Origin: UASB124 sp964446935
Lineage (GTDB): Bacteria; Babelota; Babeliae; Babelales; RVW-14
Assembly (NCBI GenBank): GCA_964446935.1
Contig: CAYUQI010000009.1
Span: forward strand, 1-47,902
DNA: 47,902 bases
Direction: 5' to 3'
How positions within the stretch are numbered: position 1 is the first letter of the stretch; each line of letters starts with the position of its first letter. Shown here in pieces: positions 24,470-32,989 of this stretch. The notes under the pieces were generated by a model, which worked only from the letters and a program-made list of their open reading frames with translations, made no database searches and was not told the origin of the DNA. The position numbers and the translations under genes were made by a program.

Positions 24470-26284
24470 TTACATTGATGCAGGTGTAAGATGACTTACA
24501 AACTCATCGAAAGGCCTGTAAGATAACTTTCCATTATTCGAGAAGCTTCCTATTGTATGCAGTTTTCTGACCAGAGGTGGAACGATATATTCAGTTGTAA
24601 TGAGTTTTAATTTTTTTAAGCGCTGAATACTTTTTTTATATGTATCTCCCAATGGGTTCTTGAGGATGATTATTCCAAGGCATCTTTGTTCATCTTCATT
24701 TAGTTTTTTTCCTAATAGCGTGGCAATTGGGGTTTGTATGTCAGCAAGTTGTTGTTGCAGTTTAATAAGCTGTTGTTTTCGTACAGCAATGTCTTTAGAA
24801 GTTTTATTTTCAACACGTGCGTTATTGCTATTTCTTAACATGGCGATTCTGCATGAGATTGTAGTCCGAACTTGGTAGTTTCCTTTCCAAAGAAGCCCTT
24901 GTTCTACCAACCCTTCACAAATTTTAATAAACATTCTTTTTTGTGGTGGTATGTGTGAAGTAGTGAGGCGATCAATAGAAATTCTTTGATCTTCATTTAA
25001 TGCGCACATTGCTTTATATGTATTTACAATTTCTTCCTTTGATGCTTTTAGGAAAAAAACTTTGCCATGTATTGTAATTTTCCAGCGCGGTTTGTTAAGT
25101 GCGGCAAGTGAAAGATTTGTTTCTAATTGTTTGATTTCTTCTAATGGTGCCTGAGGATACTTTTTCTTGTATCGTTTGATTTCTTCATTAATAGCTTGTT
25201 CCATATCTTTAAACTCATCCTCAAATGCTTTGTTTATATCGGTATCGCATTGAATGATTTTTAAGTCTATGAGTGACTTAAGCGGTATAATTTTGCCACT
25301 GGGAGATATCATTAATGGTATTAAATGTTGCGCCAATGGAATTAATGTATAATTGTTGTCACAGAGGTTATACGCAAGGAACTCCTTTGGAATCTCCTGT
25401 GGTATTGTGTAAGTACAACTCATATCTTCTTTTTCCTTGGAATCTTCTTCTTTTACGTGCTTGAACCGTTGCATTCTTTTTTCTAAACGTTTGTTTCGTT
25501 GTTGGTAACAAAATTGTAGAAGGAAAACTCTCGTTTGTTGCGTGTCATACAATGTGGCGATTTTACTATAGGCATTATAAAGTTCATCATGGGTACAGGA
25601 GACAGGGCCAACATGCCAAATGTTTTCATTTTGAGAAGGCGTTGTAGAACTTGATGATGAACACGCGGTGGAAGGGTCTTCTTTTTGAGCTATTGTTTTT
25701 TTAATGAGACTGGACGAAGAAAAAGATCGAGCGCGTATACTTCTTTCTACAGGTGGTGATTGTTCATCAGAAATTGAAGAAGAACGCGGCCTTCCTTGTG
25801 TCTCGTCGTTCTTTGTATCTGTAGAAGGAGCTGTAGAACTTGATGATGAAGATGATGAGCTTGATGAACGTGTTGTGAATTGATCTTGGCCTTTATCATC
25901 AAAATCAAAACGTTCTTCTGAGTCAGAGTTGTCTTCATCATCATCAAAACTTGATTCAGAGTCGGAACTTACTGCAGGTGGTCTTTTGCCTACAGTGTTA
26001 GGGTTACGTGCATCGTCTGAGTCAGAATCATTTTTATCTTCCGTTACAACAAGAACTGGAGAAGATGTTAAGCTTGAGAGTGCGCTGGTAGATGACAGAC
26101 TTGGAGATAACAGACTTGGAGATGACAAACTTGTAGATGACAAACTTGTAGCTAATGAGTCTGTAGCTTTTAATGATGAATTTGAAGATGAAGCGCTTGT
26201 TGACGGGGACTCCATTGCTCCAACAGGTGTTACAACGGTGCCACTAATTATGCTGGCAATTGTAAGTAATAAAAAGATATTCAT
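24470..26284 (-). CDS. Exported Ser-rich acidic protein (604 aa)
   Basis: Family not recognised. ATG 26284 is preferred because GAGGG stands seven bases upstream and a signal peptide follows directly (MNIFLLLTIASIISG...VGA). Residues 25-220 are disordered: Ser-rich runs, a pentapeptide-like SLSSP/T tandem repeat encoded by 15-bp units, and acidic blocks (DDDEDNSDSEE, SDSDD). From about residue 230 to the end it is a helical, charged globular region (for example EDEFKDMEQAINEEIKRYKKKYP) with no motif I can name. Possibly a secreted effector or surface protein, by composition only. Confidence 0.72.
   Translation of the reverse strand: MNIFLLLTIASIISGTVVTPVGAMESPSTSASSSNSSLKATDSLATSLSSTSLSSPSLLSPSLSSTSALSSLTSSPVLVVTEDKNDSDSDDARNPNTVGKRPPAVSSDSESSFDDDEDNSDSEERFDFDDKGQDQFTTRSSSSSSSSSSSTAPSTDTKNDETQGRPRSSSISDEQSPPVERSIRARSFSSSSLIKKTIAQKEDPSTACSSSSSTTPSQNENIWHVGPVSCTHDELYNAYSKIATLYDTQQTRVFLLQFCYQQRNKRLEKRMQRFKHVKEEDSKEKEDMSCTYTIPQEIPKEFLAYNLCDNNYTLIPLAQHLIPLMISPSGKIIPLKSLIDLKIIQCDTDINKAFEDEFKDMEQAINEEIKRYKKKYPQAPLEEIKQLETNLSLAALNKPRWKITIHGKVFFLKASKEEIVNTYKAMCALNEDQRISIDRLTTSHIPPQKRMFIKICEGLVEQGLLWKGNYQVRTTISCRIAMLRNSNNARVENKTSKDIAVRKQQLIKLQQQLADIQTPIATLLGKKLNEDEQRCLGIIILKNPLGDTYKKSIQRLKKLKLITTEYIVPPLVRKLHTIGSFSNNGKLSYRPFDEFVSHLTPASM
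26088..26147. repeat. Four tandem 15-bp repeats inside the Ser-rich gene
   Basis: Units of the form G(T/G)AGAT(G/A)ACA(G/A)ACTT repeat four times, followed by a decayed partial unit. Each unit encodes five residues (SLSSP or SLSST) on the minus strand, so gain or loss of units keeps the frame. Confidence 0.8.
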
Positions 26285-26457
26285 AGGGATACCCTCATAT
26301 TTAATTTTTAAAACGAAATAATTACAGTTTAGCAATGTTTTAGGTTTTGGCAAGAACCAACGATATAGGCTTAAAATCGGCGTAATTGATCAATATTATA
26401 AGGTATTTGAGGCGGTTTGTTACAGTCTGAAAACTTTTGGGTGGGGCTCTTGATATT

Positions 26458-27459
26458 CTACAAGCTTACCCAAAATTGTTTTTGTTTTTTATGTACGGTA
26501 GCTGTGGCGCCAATGGTATGGCTTCCGCCTCGTGGTGAATGTAAGAATCGTAAAATTTCTTCAACAAGTGACGTGCTTGGTGCAAAGGGAATTTTGGCTG
26601 CAATCAACCAGATTATAATAATGCGTTGTTGCAACACAGCATCAAGTGTACCAAACCGATGTAAGTCACCATAATACATGTTGTGTTCTTGATCATGGCA
26701 AAAGACTTCGTGAAATGTTTTCTCTGCCACGTGCTGTAAGAAGGTATCTTCTATTTTGAGCATATTGAGCGTTGTTTGGAATTTAGGGTCAAATCGAGTG
26801 TCGCAATTACGCAGTGCAGGAATAACAAATTTTCTAATTTTATTGCGTAAAAAGTCTTCATGGGCATTGGTTGGATCGATAAGATAAGAAATTTTATTGG
26901 CATCTAAATAATCGATGATTTCCTGTTTTTTAATGGAAAGCAATGGGCGTAGGTAGGGTGTATCGATTGCATCCATGCACCGTAAACCGGCTAGCGATGT
27001 GCCGCGGATAAGGCGAAGGAAAAACGTTTCTTCCTGATCATCAAGATGGTGTGCAAGGGCGATAAAATGTGCGTTATATTGTTGTTTAACCTGTTCAAAA
27101 TAAAAACGACGCAATTTGCGACCGAATTCTTCTTTGGATCCGTTGTTGGTGAAGGGAACATTAAGTTTTTGTGCATTGGTATGTATGAATTGAATGGTGT
27201 GATTACTGCAAAGCTTTTGACAGAATGTTATGTCATTGGCTGATTCTGGCCGCCATCCATGGTCAAGGTGAACAGCAATAAGCTCAATGAGTCCTTGTTT
27301 GTGTAGCGATGCAAGAATTAACAAAAGAAATGTTGAGTCCGGGCCGCCCGAAAGGCCAAGGATGATACGTGGCGGTGTAGTAATTGATGCTTGGGTTGCT
27401 GCATGTGCAATGAGATCGGTTGTGTGTTGCGTGATGGTTTGAAAGAAGTTTGAGGTCAT
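26458..27459 (-). CDS. tilS: tRNA(Ile)-lysidine synthase
   Basis: 333 residues from ATG 27459; an upstream ATG at 27504 would overlap prfB by 41 bases. The chosen start is four bases after the prfB stop, has no clear Shine-Dalgarno, and is probably coupled. The PP-loop SGGPDST near residue 36 binds ATP, and HLDHGWRPES and ALAHHLDDQEETFFLRLIRGTSLAGL follow in the usual order. TilS converts the anticodon C34 of the minor tRNA-Ile(CAU) to lysidine, so it reads AUA; essential in most bacteria. Shorter than the E. coli enzyme, like many bacterial forms without the full C-terminal domain. Confidence 0.93.
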   Translation of the reverse strand: MTSNFFQTITQHTTDLIAHAATQASITTPPRIILGLSGGPDSTFLLLILASLHKQGLIELIAVHLDHGWRPESANDITFCQKLCSNHTIQFIHTNAQKLNVPFTNNGSKEEFGRKLRRFYFEQVKQQYNAHFIALAHHLDDQEETFFLRLIRGTSLAGLRCMDAIDTPYLRPLLSIKKQEIIDYLDANKISYLIDPTNAHEDFLRNKIRKFVIPALRNCDTRFDPKFQTTLNMLKIEDTFLQHVAEKTFHEVFCHDQEHNMYYGDLHRFGTLDAVLQQRIIIIWLIAAKIPFAPSTSLVEEILRFLHSPRGGSHTIGATATVHKKQKQFWVSL

Positions 27460-27463
27460 AACG

Positions 27464-28561
27464 TTACGCGCTTGGTTTGGATGAGGTAACCAAAAATGAC
27501 TCAATGAATGGCATCAGATTGCCATCGAGTACTTCATCTGGCTGGGGTGATTCATAATCGGTTCGATGATCTTTAACCATTTTGTAAGGATGCAAAACAT
27601 AAGAACGAATTTGTGAACCCCATTCAATTTTTTTCTTTTCAATTGCAGCATCTTTGGCACGTTGTTCATCTTCTTGTTTTTGCAAGAGTTTGGCTTTGAG
27701 CATTTTGAGTGCAGCGTTTTTGTTTTGTCCTTGTGAGCGTTCATTTTGACACTGAACAACAATCCCTGTGGGAATGTGCGTTATGCGTATTGCTGATTCA
27801 GTCTTATTAACATGCTGTCCGCCTGCACCGCCGGAACGAAAGGTGTCGATTCTCAAGTCATCATCATTGATCTCAATTTTTTTATTGCTTTCATCAGCTT
27901 CCGGAATAAGTGAGACAGCTGCAAAAGAAGTATGACGACGTTTATTGGCATCAAAAGGAGAAATTCTCACAAGGCGATGAATACCATTTTCTGCTTTTAA
28001 AAAACCGAAAGCATTGGTGCCGCGAATATATAAGGTTGCGGTTTTGATGCCTGCTTCTTCCCCTGCTTGATAATCCATGATATCAACCTTATATCCTTCT
28101 CGTTCACAAAAACGAACGTACATACGCAGAAGCATTTGTGCCCAATCTTGTGACTCTGTTCCCCCGGCACCGGCGTTGATACTTAAATAACAATTCTTGG
28201 AATCTTCTTCTTGATTCAATAACAGTTGTAATTTGAATTGGGCTATTTTTTTGCACAATTGATCAATGTCTAGCGTGATATTGGCAAGCTCTTGCTCATT
28301 GTCTTTAAATATTTCAACAAGTTCGATGTAATCGTTATAGCCTCGGGTAAGGGAAGGATAATCTTCAACGAGTGTTTTAAGCTTGCGGTGTTCAGCAAGA
28401 ATAGTATCTCGTTGTGGGTTCTTCCAAAAATCAGGATCATTTACTTTGGCATCAAGATTTTTAAAGGTCGGATCAATGTTTGATTTTTGCCAAAAAGCAC
28501 GGATGGCGGACATGTCCGCCTCCCTGCTTTTAAGTTTTTCACGTAATTCGTCGATTAACAT
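27464..28561 (-). CDS. prfB: Peptide chain release factor 2
   Basis: 365 residues; ends translation at UGA and UAA. The GGQ loop RSGGAGGQHVNKTESAIRITH lies near residue 240. The codon-recognition part RLVRISPFDANKRRHTSF replaces the common SPF context normally (SPFD present). The reading frame is continuous: the CTT-TGA programmed frameshift found in many prfB genes is absent. An AGGGAGG stands inside codons 13-15, just before Met17 (ATG 28513), so a shorter start is possible, but the longer N terminus keeps the first helix of the family. tilS follows four bases after its stop. Confidence 0.95.
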   Translation of the reverse strand: MLIDELREKLKSREADMSAIRAFWQKSNIDPTFKNLDAKVNDPDFWKNPQRDTILAEHRKLKTLVEDYPSLTRGYNDYIELVEIFKDNEQELANITLDIDQLCKKIAQFKLQLLLNQEEDSKNCYLSINAGAGGTESQDWAQMLLRMYVRFCEREGYKVDIMDYQAGEEAGIKTATLYIRGTNAFGFLKAENGIHRLVRISPFDANKRRHTSFAAVSLIPEADESNKKIEINDDDLRIDTFRSGGAGGQHVNKTESAIRITHIPTGIVVQCQNERSQGQNKNAALKMLKAKLLQKQEDEQRAKDAAIEKKKIEWGSQIRSYVLHPYKMVKDHRTDYESPQPDEVLDGNLMPFIESFLVTSSKPSA

Positions 28562-28562
28562 A

Positions 28563-28612
28563 ATGGTATACAGATGGTTAAATGGTTAAACTAAGTAACG
28601 TAAGTATACCAT
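28563..28612. repeat. Inverted repeat upstream of prfB
   Basis: Perfect 9-base arms ATGGTATAC and GTATACCAT separated by 32 bases, ending two bases before the prfB ATG. Could be an operator, a leader hairpin or chance; no other copy was seen. Confidence 0.4.
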
Positions 28613-28635
28613 GCATCTGAAAAATGTTCGAAACG

Positions 28636-28842
28636 TCAGATTTTAGGCCCCTTTTTGTTTTCATTGCAAATTGGCCATATATGCTGTTGAGTGAAATGCC
28701 CGTGTTTAACTTTATTGGATGCAATACCAAGCTTTTTAGTCTTGGACGGCTTTTGGTGCTTCCAATCTTTCTTTTCAAGCTCTGCTTCTGATGGTTGATG
28801 TTCTTGAATATGTTTTTGATTGATTCTGAATGTCTTTCCCAT
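28636..28842 (-). CDS. Small basic hypothetical protein (68 aa)
   Basis: GGGGGGAG stands about six bases before this ATG, which makes the frame likely to be translated; the overlapping frame from 28847 lacks such a site. The product is Lys/His/Gln-rich (KHIQEHQPSEAELEKKDWKHQ), without signal peptide or known motif. It lies upstream of prfB on the same strand. A hairpin (AAGGGTGC/GCACCCTT, 28884-28907) lies in its leader. Possibly a nucleic-acid-binding small protein, judged only by charge. Confidence 0.5.
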   Translation of the reverse strand: MGKTFRINQKHIQEHQPSEAELEKKDWKHQKPSKTKKLGIASNKVKHGHFTQQHIWPICNENKKGPKI

Positions 28843-29022
28843 AACACTCCCCCCTTGGCGCTACATTGAATATTTACACATTTAAGGGTGCTTGCTGAGG
28901 CACCCTTTCTATATCATTAGTTTACTGATTTATGCTTGTCTGAGTCAATCATTTGAAGAGCTTTAAAAAACAGTTTTTTATAGCTTTTTTAATAAAAAGA
29001 GGTGTTTTTGGCACAAAAGTGC

Positions 29023-29051
29023 TTGCAAGCATGCCAAATACCCTGTATAAT
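29023..29051 (+). promoter_or_regulatory. Sigma70 promoter of the tRNA-Ile/tRNA-Ala unit
   Basis: TTGCAA, 17-base spacer, perfect TATAAT, ending 57 bases before tRNA-Ile. No other good promoter was noted before tRNA-Ala, so both tRNAs probably share this transcript. The stretch 28843-29022 otherwise has only a small hairpin. Confidence 0.7.
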
Positions 29052-29107
29052 TTTTCAGTTATTATTTGAAATAATTGCGATCAGATGGTTGTTTTGATTG
29101 CTTTTTC

Positions 29108-29184
29108 GGGCCCATAGCTCAGGTGGCTAGAGCACTCCCCTGATAAGGGAGAGGTCAGTCGTTCAAGTCGACTTGGGCCCACCA
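29108..29184 (+). tRNA. tRNA-Ile (anticodon GAT)
   Basis: 77 bases with encoded CCA. Acceptor GGGCCCA/TGGGCCC, anticodon stem CTCCC/GGGAG with loop CTGATAA, T arm with GTTCAAGTC. The CCA is the first three bases of repeat copy B. Confidence 0.96.
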
Positions 29185-29262
29185 GTCTTCGCTGCTGCGC
29201 AGCTTTGTCTGGCTTGCGCCAGTAAAATGCAAGACTGTCCGACCTTGGGAGCCTAGACGGAC
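29182..29262 (+). repeat. tRNA-CCA-linked palindromic element, copy B
   Basis: 81 bases beginning on the CCA of tRNA-Ile: CCAGTCTTCGC, hairpin GCTGC-TGC-GCAGC, hairpin CTGGC-TTGC-GCCAG, then AAGACTGTCCG...GGGAGCCTAGACGGAC. The outer pairing CAGTCTT/AAGACTG is kept. Confidence 0.88.
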
Positions 29263-29360
29263 GTGTGCAGAAGACAACCAACAATCTGCAGGGGATTTGA
29301 ATAAATCCTTTAATAAACAGTTATTTTACTTTATTCTATTAATGAAATCTTGAAATTCTC

Positions 29361-29436
29361 GGGGGCATAGCTCAGTTGGTAGAGCGTCCGCTTTGCAAGC
29401 GGAAGGTCAGCGGTTCGAATCCGCTTGCCTCCACCA
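29361..29436 (+). tRNA. tRNA-Ala (anticodon TGC)
   Basis: 76 bases with encoded CCA. Acceptor GGGGGCA/TGCCTCC (one G-T pair), anticodon stem TCCGC/GCGGA with loop TTTGCAA, T arm GGTTCGAATCC. It lies 176 bases after tRNA-Ile, the pair that usually sits in the rRNA spacer, but no 16S or 23S gene is near. Confidence 0.96.
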
Positions 29437-29561
29437 GTCTTCGCTGCTACGCAGCTTCGTCTGGCTTGCGCCAGTAATATGAGCTACAAAAGTAAAATAA
29501 ACATTGAAATTTTGATGTGAAGACTGTCCCGTCGTAGCTTCCTTTGGGAGCGAAGACGGAC
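29434..29561 (+). repeat. tRNA-CCA-linked palindromic element, copy C
   Basis: Longest copy, 128 bases. It begins on the CCA of tRNA-Ala: CCAGTCTTCGC, hairpin GCTGC-TAC-GCAGC, hairpin CTGGC-TTGC-GCCAG, an AT-rich 44-base spacer, then GAAGACTGTCCCGTCGTAGC...GGGAGCGAAGACGGAC. Both GAAGACTG and GCGAAGAC can pair with the start. After it, 29562-29767 is AT-rich and holds only a small perfect inverted repeat (AAACCATTG/CAATGGTTT, 29658-29681). Confidence 0.9.
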
Positions 29562-29767
29562 TGTTTCTTCTGAAAAAAGCTATTTTTACCCCATCTCTTA
29601 TTTTTCATTTCTTTTTTTCACAAAATCTTTTCTTTTTTCTAAAAACCGATATTTTTTAAACCATTGGTTTAACAATGGTTTCTGAAAGGAAAGGGTTTTT
29701 ATAAAAATTCAAAAATTACTGTAATGATTTTTTAGAACGTATTTTTAAGTAATTCAGAGAGAGTGTG

Positions 29768-30839
29768 ATGATGAAAAATAATAGGATGACAAAGCTTTTT
29801 GCAAAACATGTATTCGTTATGGTGCTGGTCAGTTGTGGGCTAGCGACTACGGCATTTGGGATGGAGTCTCGTGGTAAAAAACGGGTTCGATCTGAAGATG
29901 CCCAAGCGGTTGCTACAGTACCTATCGTTTATTCCGAAAAATATGAATTTTCTTTGCCGAGTATAGCCAATCTAGGTGCTCAATATGGCTTTTATTTGAA
30001 GCCTAAATCTAAATCTATCTATGAGAAATTAAAAAAAATGAATCTTGGAAAGCGTTATATGTTTGGGGTTCCTGATGAATATCCAGGGAGTTTTGCTCTT
30101 GCACATGATGAAGAATATCGAGCACAATTGCAGGATTCCAATTTAGTTGTTAGTTCTCTTTATGCTAACATCGTTTCACTTTTGGATAAATCGGGGGTGA
30201 AAGAGCAGGTTCCTTTTAATGCTGAAACGTTACGCAGTCTTTTACCAATCATATGTCCAATCTCTCCGGATTCCGTTATTAAAGACTTTATAACTCCTAT
30301 GATGTATCAAACATATGGAACAATAACAGCGTGTCATTTAGCCTTAAAATATCAAGTTGCAGTATCTTTGGGAGGCGGCTTGCATCATGCATGCTCCNNN
30401 NNNNNNNNNNNNNNNNNNNNNNNNNNNNNNNNNNNNNNNNNNNNNNNNNNNNNNNNNNNNNNNNNNNNNNNNNNNNNNNNNNNNNNNNNNNNNNNNNCAA
30501 GATGGTTTAAGTTCTGATGACTATTTAAAAATAGTGAAAGAGAACCTTCCCTCAGCAATAGACGATGTAGCTCCCGATTTGATTATTTATCTGGCTGGTG
30601 CTGATCCTTTTGATGGAGACAAAATTGGTGGTTTTAAAGTATCAGGGCAAGCAATTATAGACAGAGATAACTTTATTATTGAACAAGCTAGAATATCTGC
30701 GGTTCCCATAGCTGTTGTTCTTGCTGGTGGTTTTATGCCGGAAGAGGCTGAAATACAAGCTCAATCAATTGGAAACATTGTGAAGAAATGTACTAAATCG
30801 TCTCTTAAAAAGCGGAAAGTCCAAGAAATAAACGAGTAA
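29768..30839 (+). CDS. Exported histone-deacetylase-like protein (HDAC11/class IV type), cut by a gap
   Basis: A signal peptide (VFVMVLVSCGLATTAFG) is followed by a deacetylase domain. Before the gap, MMYQTYGTITACHLALKYQ-VAVSLGGGLHHACS matches the class IV block with the active-site His pair. After the gap, LSSDDYLKIVKENLP and PDLIIYLAGADPFDGDKIGG match the metal-binding Asp region. The family's metal-binding Asp-x-His block is missing, presumably lost in the N run (30398-30497). The frames on each side differ, so the 100 N are not the true length; by comparison with relatives about 80-90 residues are missing. The catalytic Tyr of the GGY motif is Phe here (LAGGFMPEE). A start at GTG 29765 or ATG 29771 is also possible. 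Confidence 0.8.
30398..30497. other. Assembly gap (100 N) inside the HDAC-like gene
   Basis: Exactly 100 N. The flanking reading frames do not agree across it, so its length is arbitrary. Confidence 0.99.
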
Positions 30840-30859
30840 TTATTAGAAAGGAATTTCTT

Positions 30860-31348
30860 ATGGCTAAAAAAATTGTTTCATATACCTGTATGATGGCGAT
30901 GGTAGGGATGAGTACCCTTTTGTCATCATGTGATGCCCCACAGAAGGCAACCAAAGCAGTTGATACTAAAACGGAAGGAAACGTTGTGACACAAGCAACC
31001 GGATCAGGATTAAAGAAAGAAATTCTTACTGCGGCAAAATCAGATGCTAAGAGTCCACAAAAGGGACAACGGGTATCTGTACATTACACTGGATGGTTAG
31101 AAGAAAATGGTAAGCAGGGTAAAATGTTTGACAGCAGCATTACCCGTGGGCAGGCATTTACCTTTACCGTTGGTGTTGGCCAAGTGATTAAAGGATGGGA
31201 TGAGGGAGTTCTTGGTATGAAGGTGGGCGAAAAATGTCGCCTGACCATTCCGTCACATCTTGGTTATGGTGTTCGCGGTGCTGGCGCTGCTATTCCACCA
31301 AATGCAACATTAATTTTTGATGTTGAGTTACTTGAAATTCTCGGATAA
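30860..31348 (+). CDS. FKBP-type peptidyl-prolyl isomerase lipoprotein
   Basis: 162 residues. Signal peptide with lipobox LLSSC (Cys24) indicates a lipoprotein. After a linker, one FKBP domain covers about 55-162: VSVHYTGWLEENGKQGKMFDSS, FTVGVGQVIKGWDEGVLGMKVGEKCRLTIP, YGVRGAGAAIPPNATLIFDVELL. The active-site residues of the family (Tyr, Asp-Ser, Val-Ile, Trp, Tyr) are all present. It would help fold exported proteins at the membrane. AAGGAA six bases before the ATG. It begins 20 bases after the HDAC-like gene and ends at a terminator, so the two are probably one unit. Confidence 0.93.
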   Translation: MAKKIVSYTCMMAMVGMSTLLSSCDAPQKATKAVDTKTEGNVVTQATGSGLKKEILTAAKSDAKSPQKGQRVSVHYTGWLEENGKQGKMFDSSITRGQAFTFTVGVGQVIKGWDEGVLGMKVGEKCRLTIPSHLGYGVRGAGAAIPPNATLIFDVELLEILG

Positions 31349-31368
31349 TTTTCATACAAATATAGTTT

Positions 31369-31402
31369 GGGCCCGTCGATATCAAACGATATCGGCGGGC
31401 CC
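31369..31402 (+). terminator. Intrinsic terminator after the FKBP gene
   Basis: 15-bp stem GGGCCCGTCGATATC/GATATCGGCGGGCCC with one G-T pair and an AAAC loop, followed by TTTGTTTTCC. Confidence 0.85.
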
Positions 31403-31474
31403 TTTGTTTTCCTTGAAGACTTTTCTATACTGTACTGGATGTTGATAATGCATGAAGAAAAAGGATGAGGACTT

Positions 31475-32851
31475 ATGAAGAGTAATGTGTTAGAAAAACA
31501 ACGAGCATTTTTTTTAAGCCGAAAGACGCACGAAGTATCATTTCGACTTGAGCAACTTAAAGCTCTTGCTGCGATGCTTAATAACCATGAAGAAGAATGG
31601 TACAAAGCACTTGAAGCTGATCTTAAGAAACCTGCACTTGAAACGTATTTGTCTGAAATATCTCCAGTTCTCACCGAATTATCATATGTCAGTAAAAATC
31701 TTGCATTCTGGTCAATGCCGAGTAAGGTTCCAACCCCTTGGTTTTTGACTCCATCTAAAAGTCTTATTGTTCCAGAGCCGCGCGGCGTGGTGTTGATTAT
31801 AAGTGCTTGGAACTTTCCCTTACATCTGCCGATGTGGGCATTAATCGATGCGCTGGCTGCTGGTAATTGTGCTGTTATTAAACCATCCGAACATGCTCCG
31901 GCGACATCAAATTTACTAGCGAAGTTAATTGCTCAGTACTTTGATCCAGCATACATTACGGTTGAACAAGGAGGTCCTGATCAAGCCGCCTTATTGGCAC
32001 AACAACCATTTGATTACATTTTTTTTATAGGGAACAAAACGATCGGACAAAAAGTGATGGCTGCTGCATCTGAGCATGTAACCCCGTTGTCACTTGAGTT
32101 AGGCGGTAAGTGTCCCTGTATTGTTGACACTGCTATTGATTGTGAAGTTGCAATAAAACGTATTGCTTGGGGTAAATTTTTGAATGCTGGTCAAACGTGT
32201 GTAGCTCCGGATTATATACTTGTTGATGAGCGTATCAAAGATACATTCATTGAAGCATTCAAACGAGTTTTAAATGCTTTTTATGGCGCTGTTCCTCGTG
32301 TGGGAATTGATTATGCCAGCATTGTTAATGAGCACCACTTTGATCGCTTAATCAAGCTTATGGGCGGGGGAAGGGTGATATATGGTGGACAATCGGATAG
32401 GGCATCGTTGATGATAGCACCAACATTGCTCGACCAGGTTGATTGTGATCACGCATTAATGCATGAAGAAATTTTTGGCCCGTTATTGCCGATTATTGGA
32501 TATAAAACGGTTCAAGAAGCCTTTGCGGTTACAAAGCGAATCCCACAGCAATTGGCATTGTATATCTTTTCAAAAAATAAAACCTTTGTTGATGCTGTGT
32601 TGAAAGAAGTTCCTGCAGGAGGGGTAACGGTGAATGATACCTTGCTGCATGCTACCTCACCGATGTTGCCCTTTGGTGGTACCGGAGGGAGTGGTTTTGG
32701 TAAATTTCATGGTAAGGCCGGGTTCGATGCTTTCTCTCATCACAAAAGTGTTTTAAAGCGAACGTTCTGGTTCGATGTTTCACTTCGTTATCCTCCCTAT
32801 GGTAAAAAACTTGGCATAATAAAAAGGTTATACCGAATCTTTGGTCGATAA
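31475..32851 (+). CDS. Aldehyde dehydrogenase, class 3 type (NAD(P)+-dependent)
   Basis: 458 residues, the shorter length usual for ALDH3-type enzymes. VLIISAWNFPLHLPMWALIDALAAGNCAVIKPSEHAP is the cofactor-binding part. FFIGNKTIGQKVM, then catalytic Glu in LELGGKCP (near 210) and catalytic Cys in NAGQTCVAPDY (near 245), followed by HEEIFGPLLPI and PFGGTGGSGFGKFHG complete the fold. The tail is basic (KKLGIIKRLYRIFGR) and could touch membranes, as in fatty aldehyde dehydrogenases; it lacks a full membrane helix. Oxidises aldehydes to acids; natural substrate unknown. GAGGA precedes the ATG. Confidence 0.92.
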   Translation: MKSNVLEKQRAFFLSRKTHEVSFRLEQLKALAAMLNNHEEEWYKALEADLKKPALETYLSEISPVLTELSYVSKNLAFWSMPSKVPTPWFLTPSKSLIVPEPRGVVLIISAWNFPLHLPMWALIDALAAGNCAVIKPSEHAPATSNLLAKLIAQYFDPAYITVEQGGPDQAALLAQQPFDYIFFIGNKTIGQKVMAAASEHVTPLSLELGGKCPCIVDTAIDCEVAIKRIAWGKFLNAGQTCVAPDYILVDERIKDTFIEAFKRVLNAFYGAVPRVGIDYASIVNEHHFDRLIKLMGGGRVIYGGQSDRASLMIAPTLLDQVDCDHALMHEEIFGPLLPIIGYKTVQEAFAVTKRIPQQLALYIFSKNKTFVDAVLKEVPAGGVTVNDTLLHATSPMLPFGGTGGSGFGKFHGKAGFDAFSHHKSVLKRTFWFDVSLRYPPYGKKLGIIKRLYRIFGR

Positions 32852-32989
32852 CTATTCGTGCTAAGCGTGTTCTTTTTTAGTATTTTTTAAAAAACCTCCA
32901 CTTTACCCGATGATCAAGCGTACACTCAAAACAATCAACGCAGATGATAACAGGAGGTGTCAGTTTTTCGTTGTCGAAGGAGGGTTGTT

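Noticed and set aside
28578..28847. 89-aa frame overlapping the 68-aa small gene
   Set aside because: The strong Shine-Dalgarno is correctly spaced for the ATG at 28842, not for this start.
29081..29284. Protein-coding frame across tRNA-Ile and repeat B
   Set aside because: It is antisense to a clear tRNA gene and a palindromic element.
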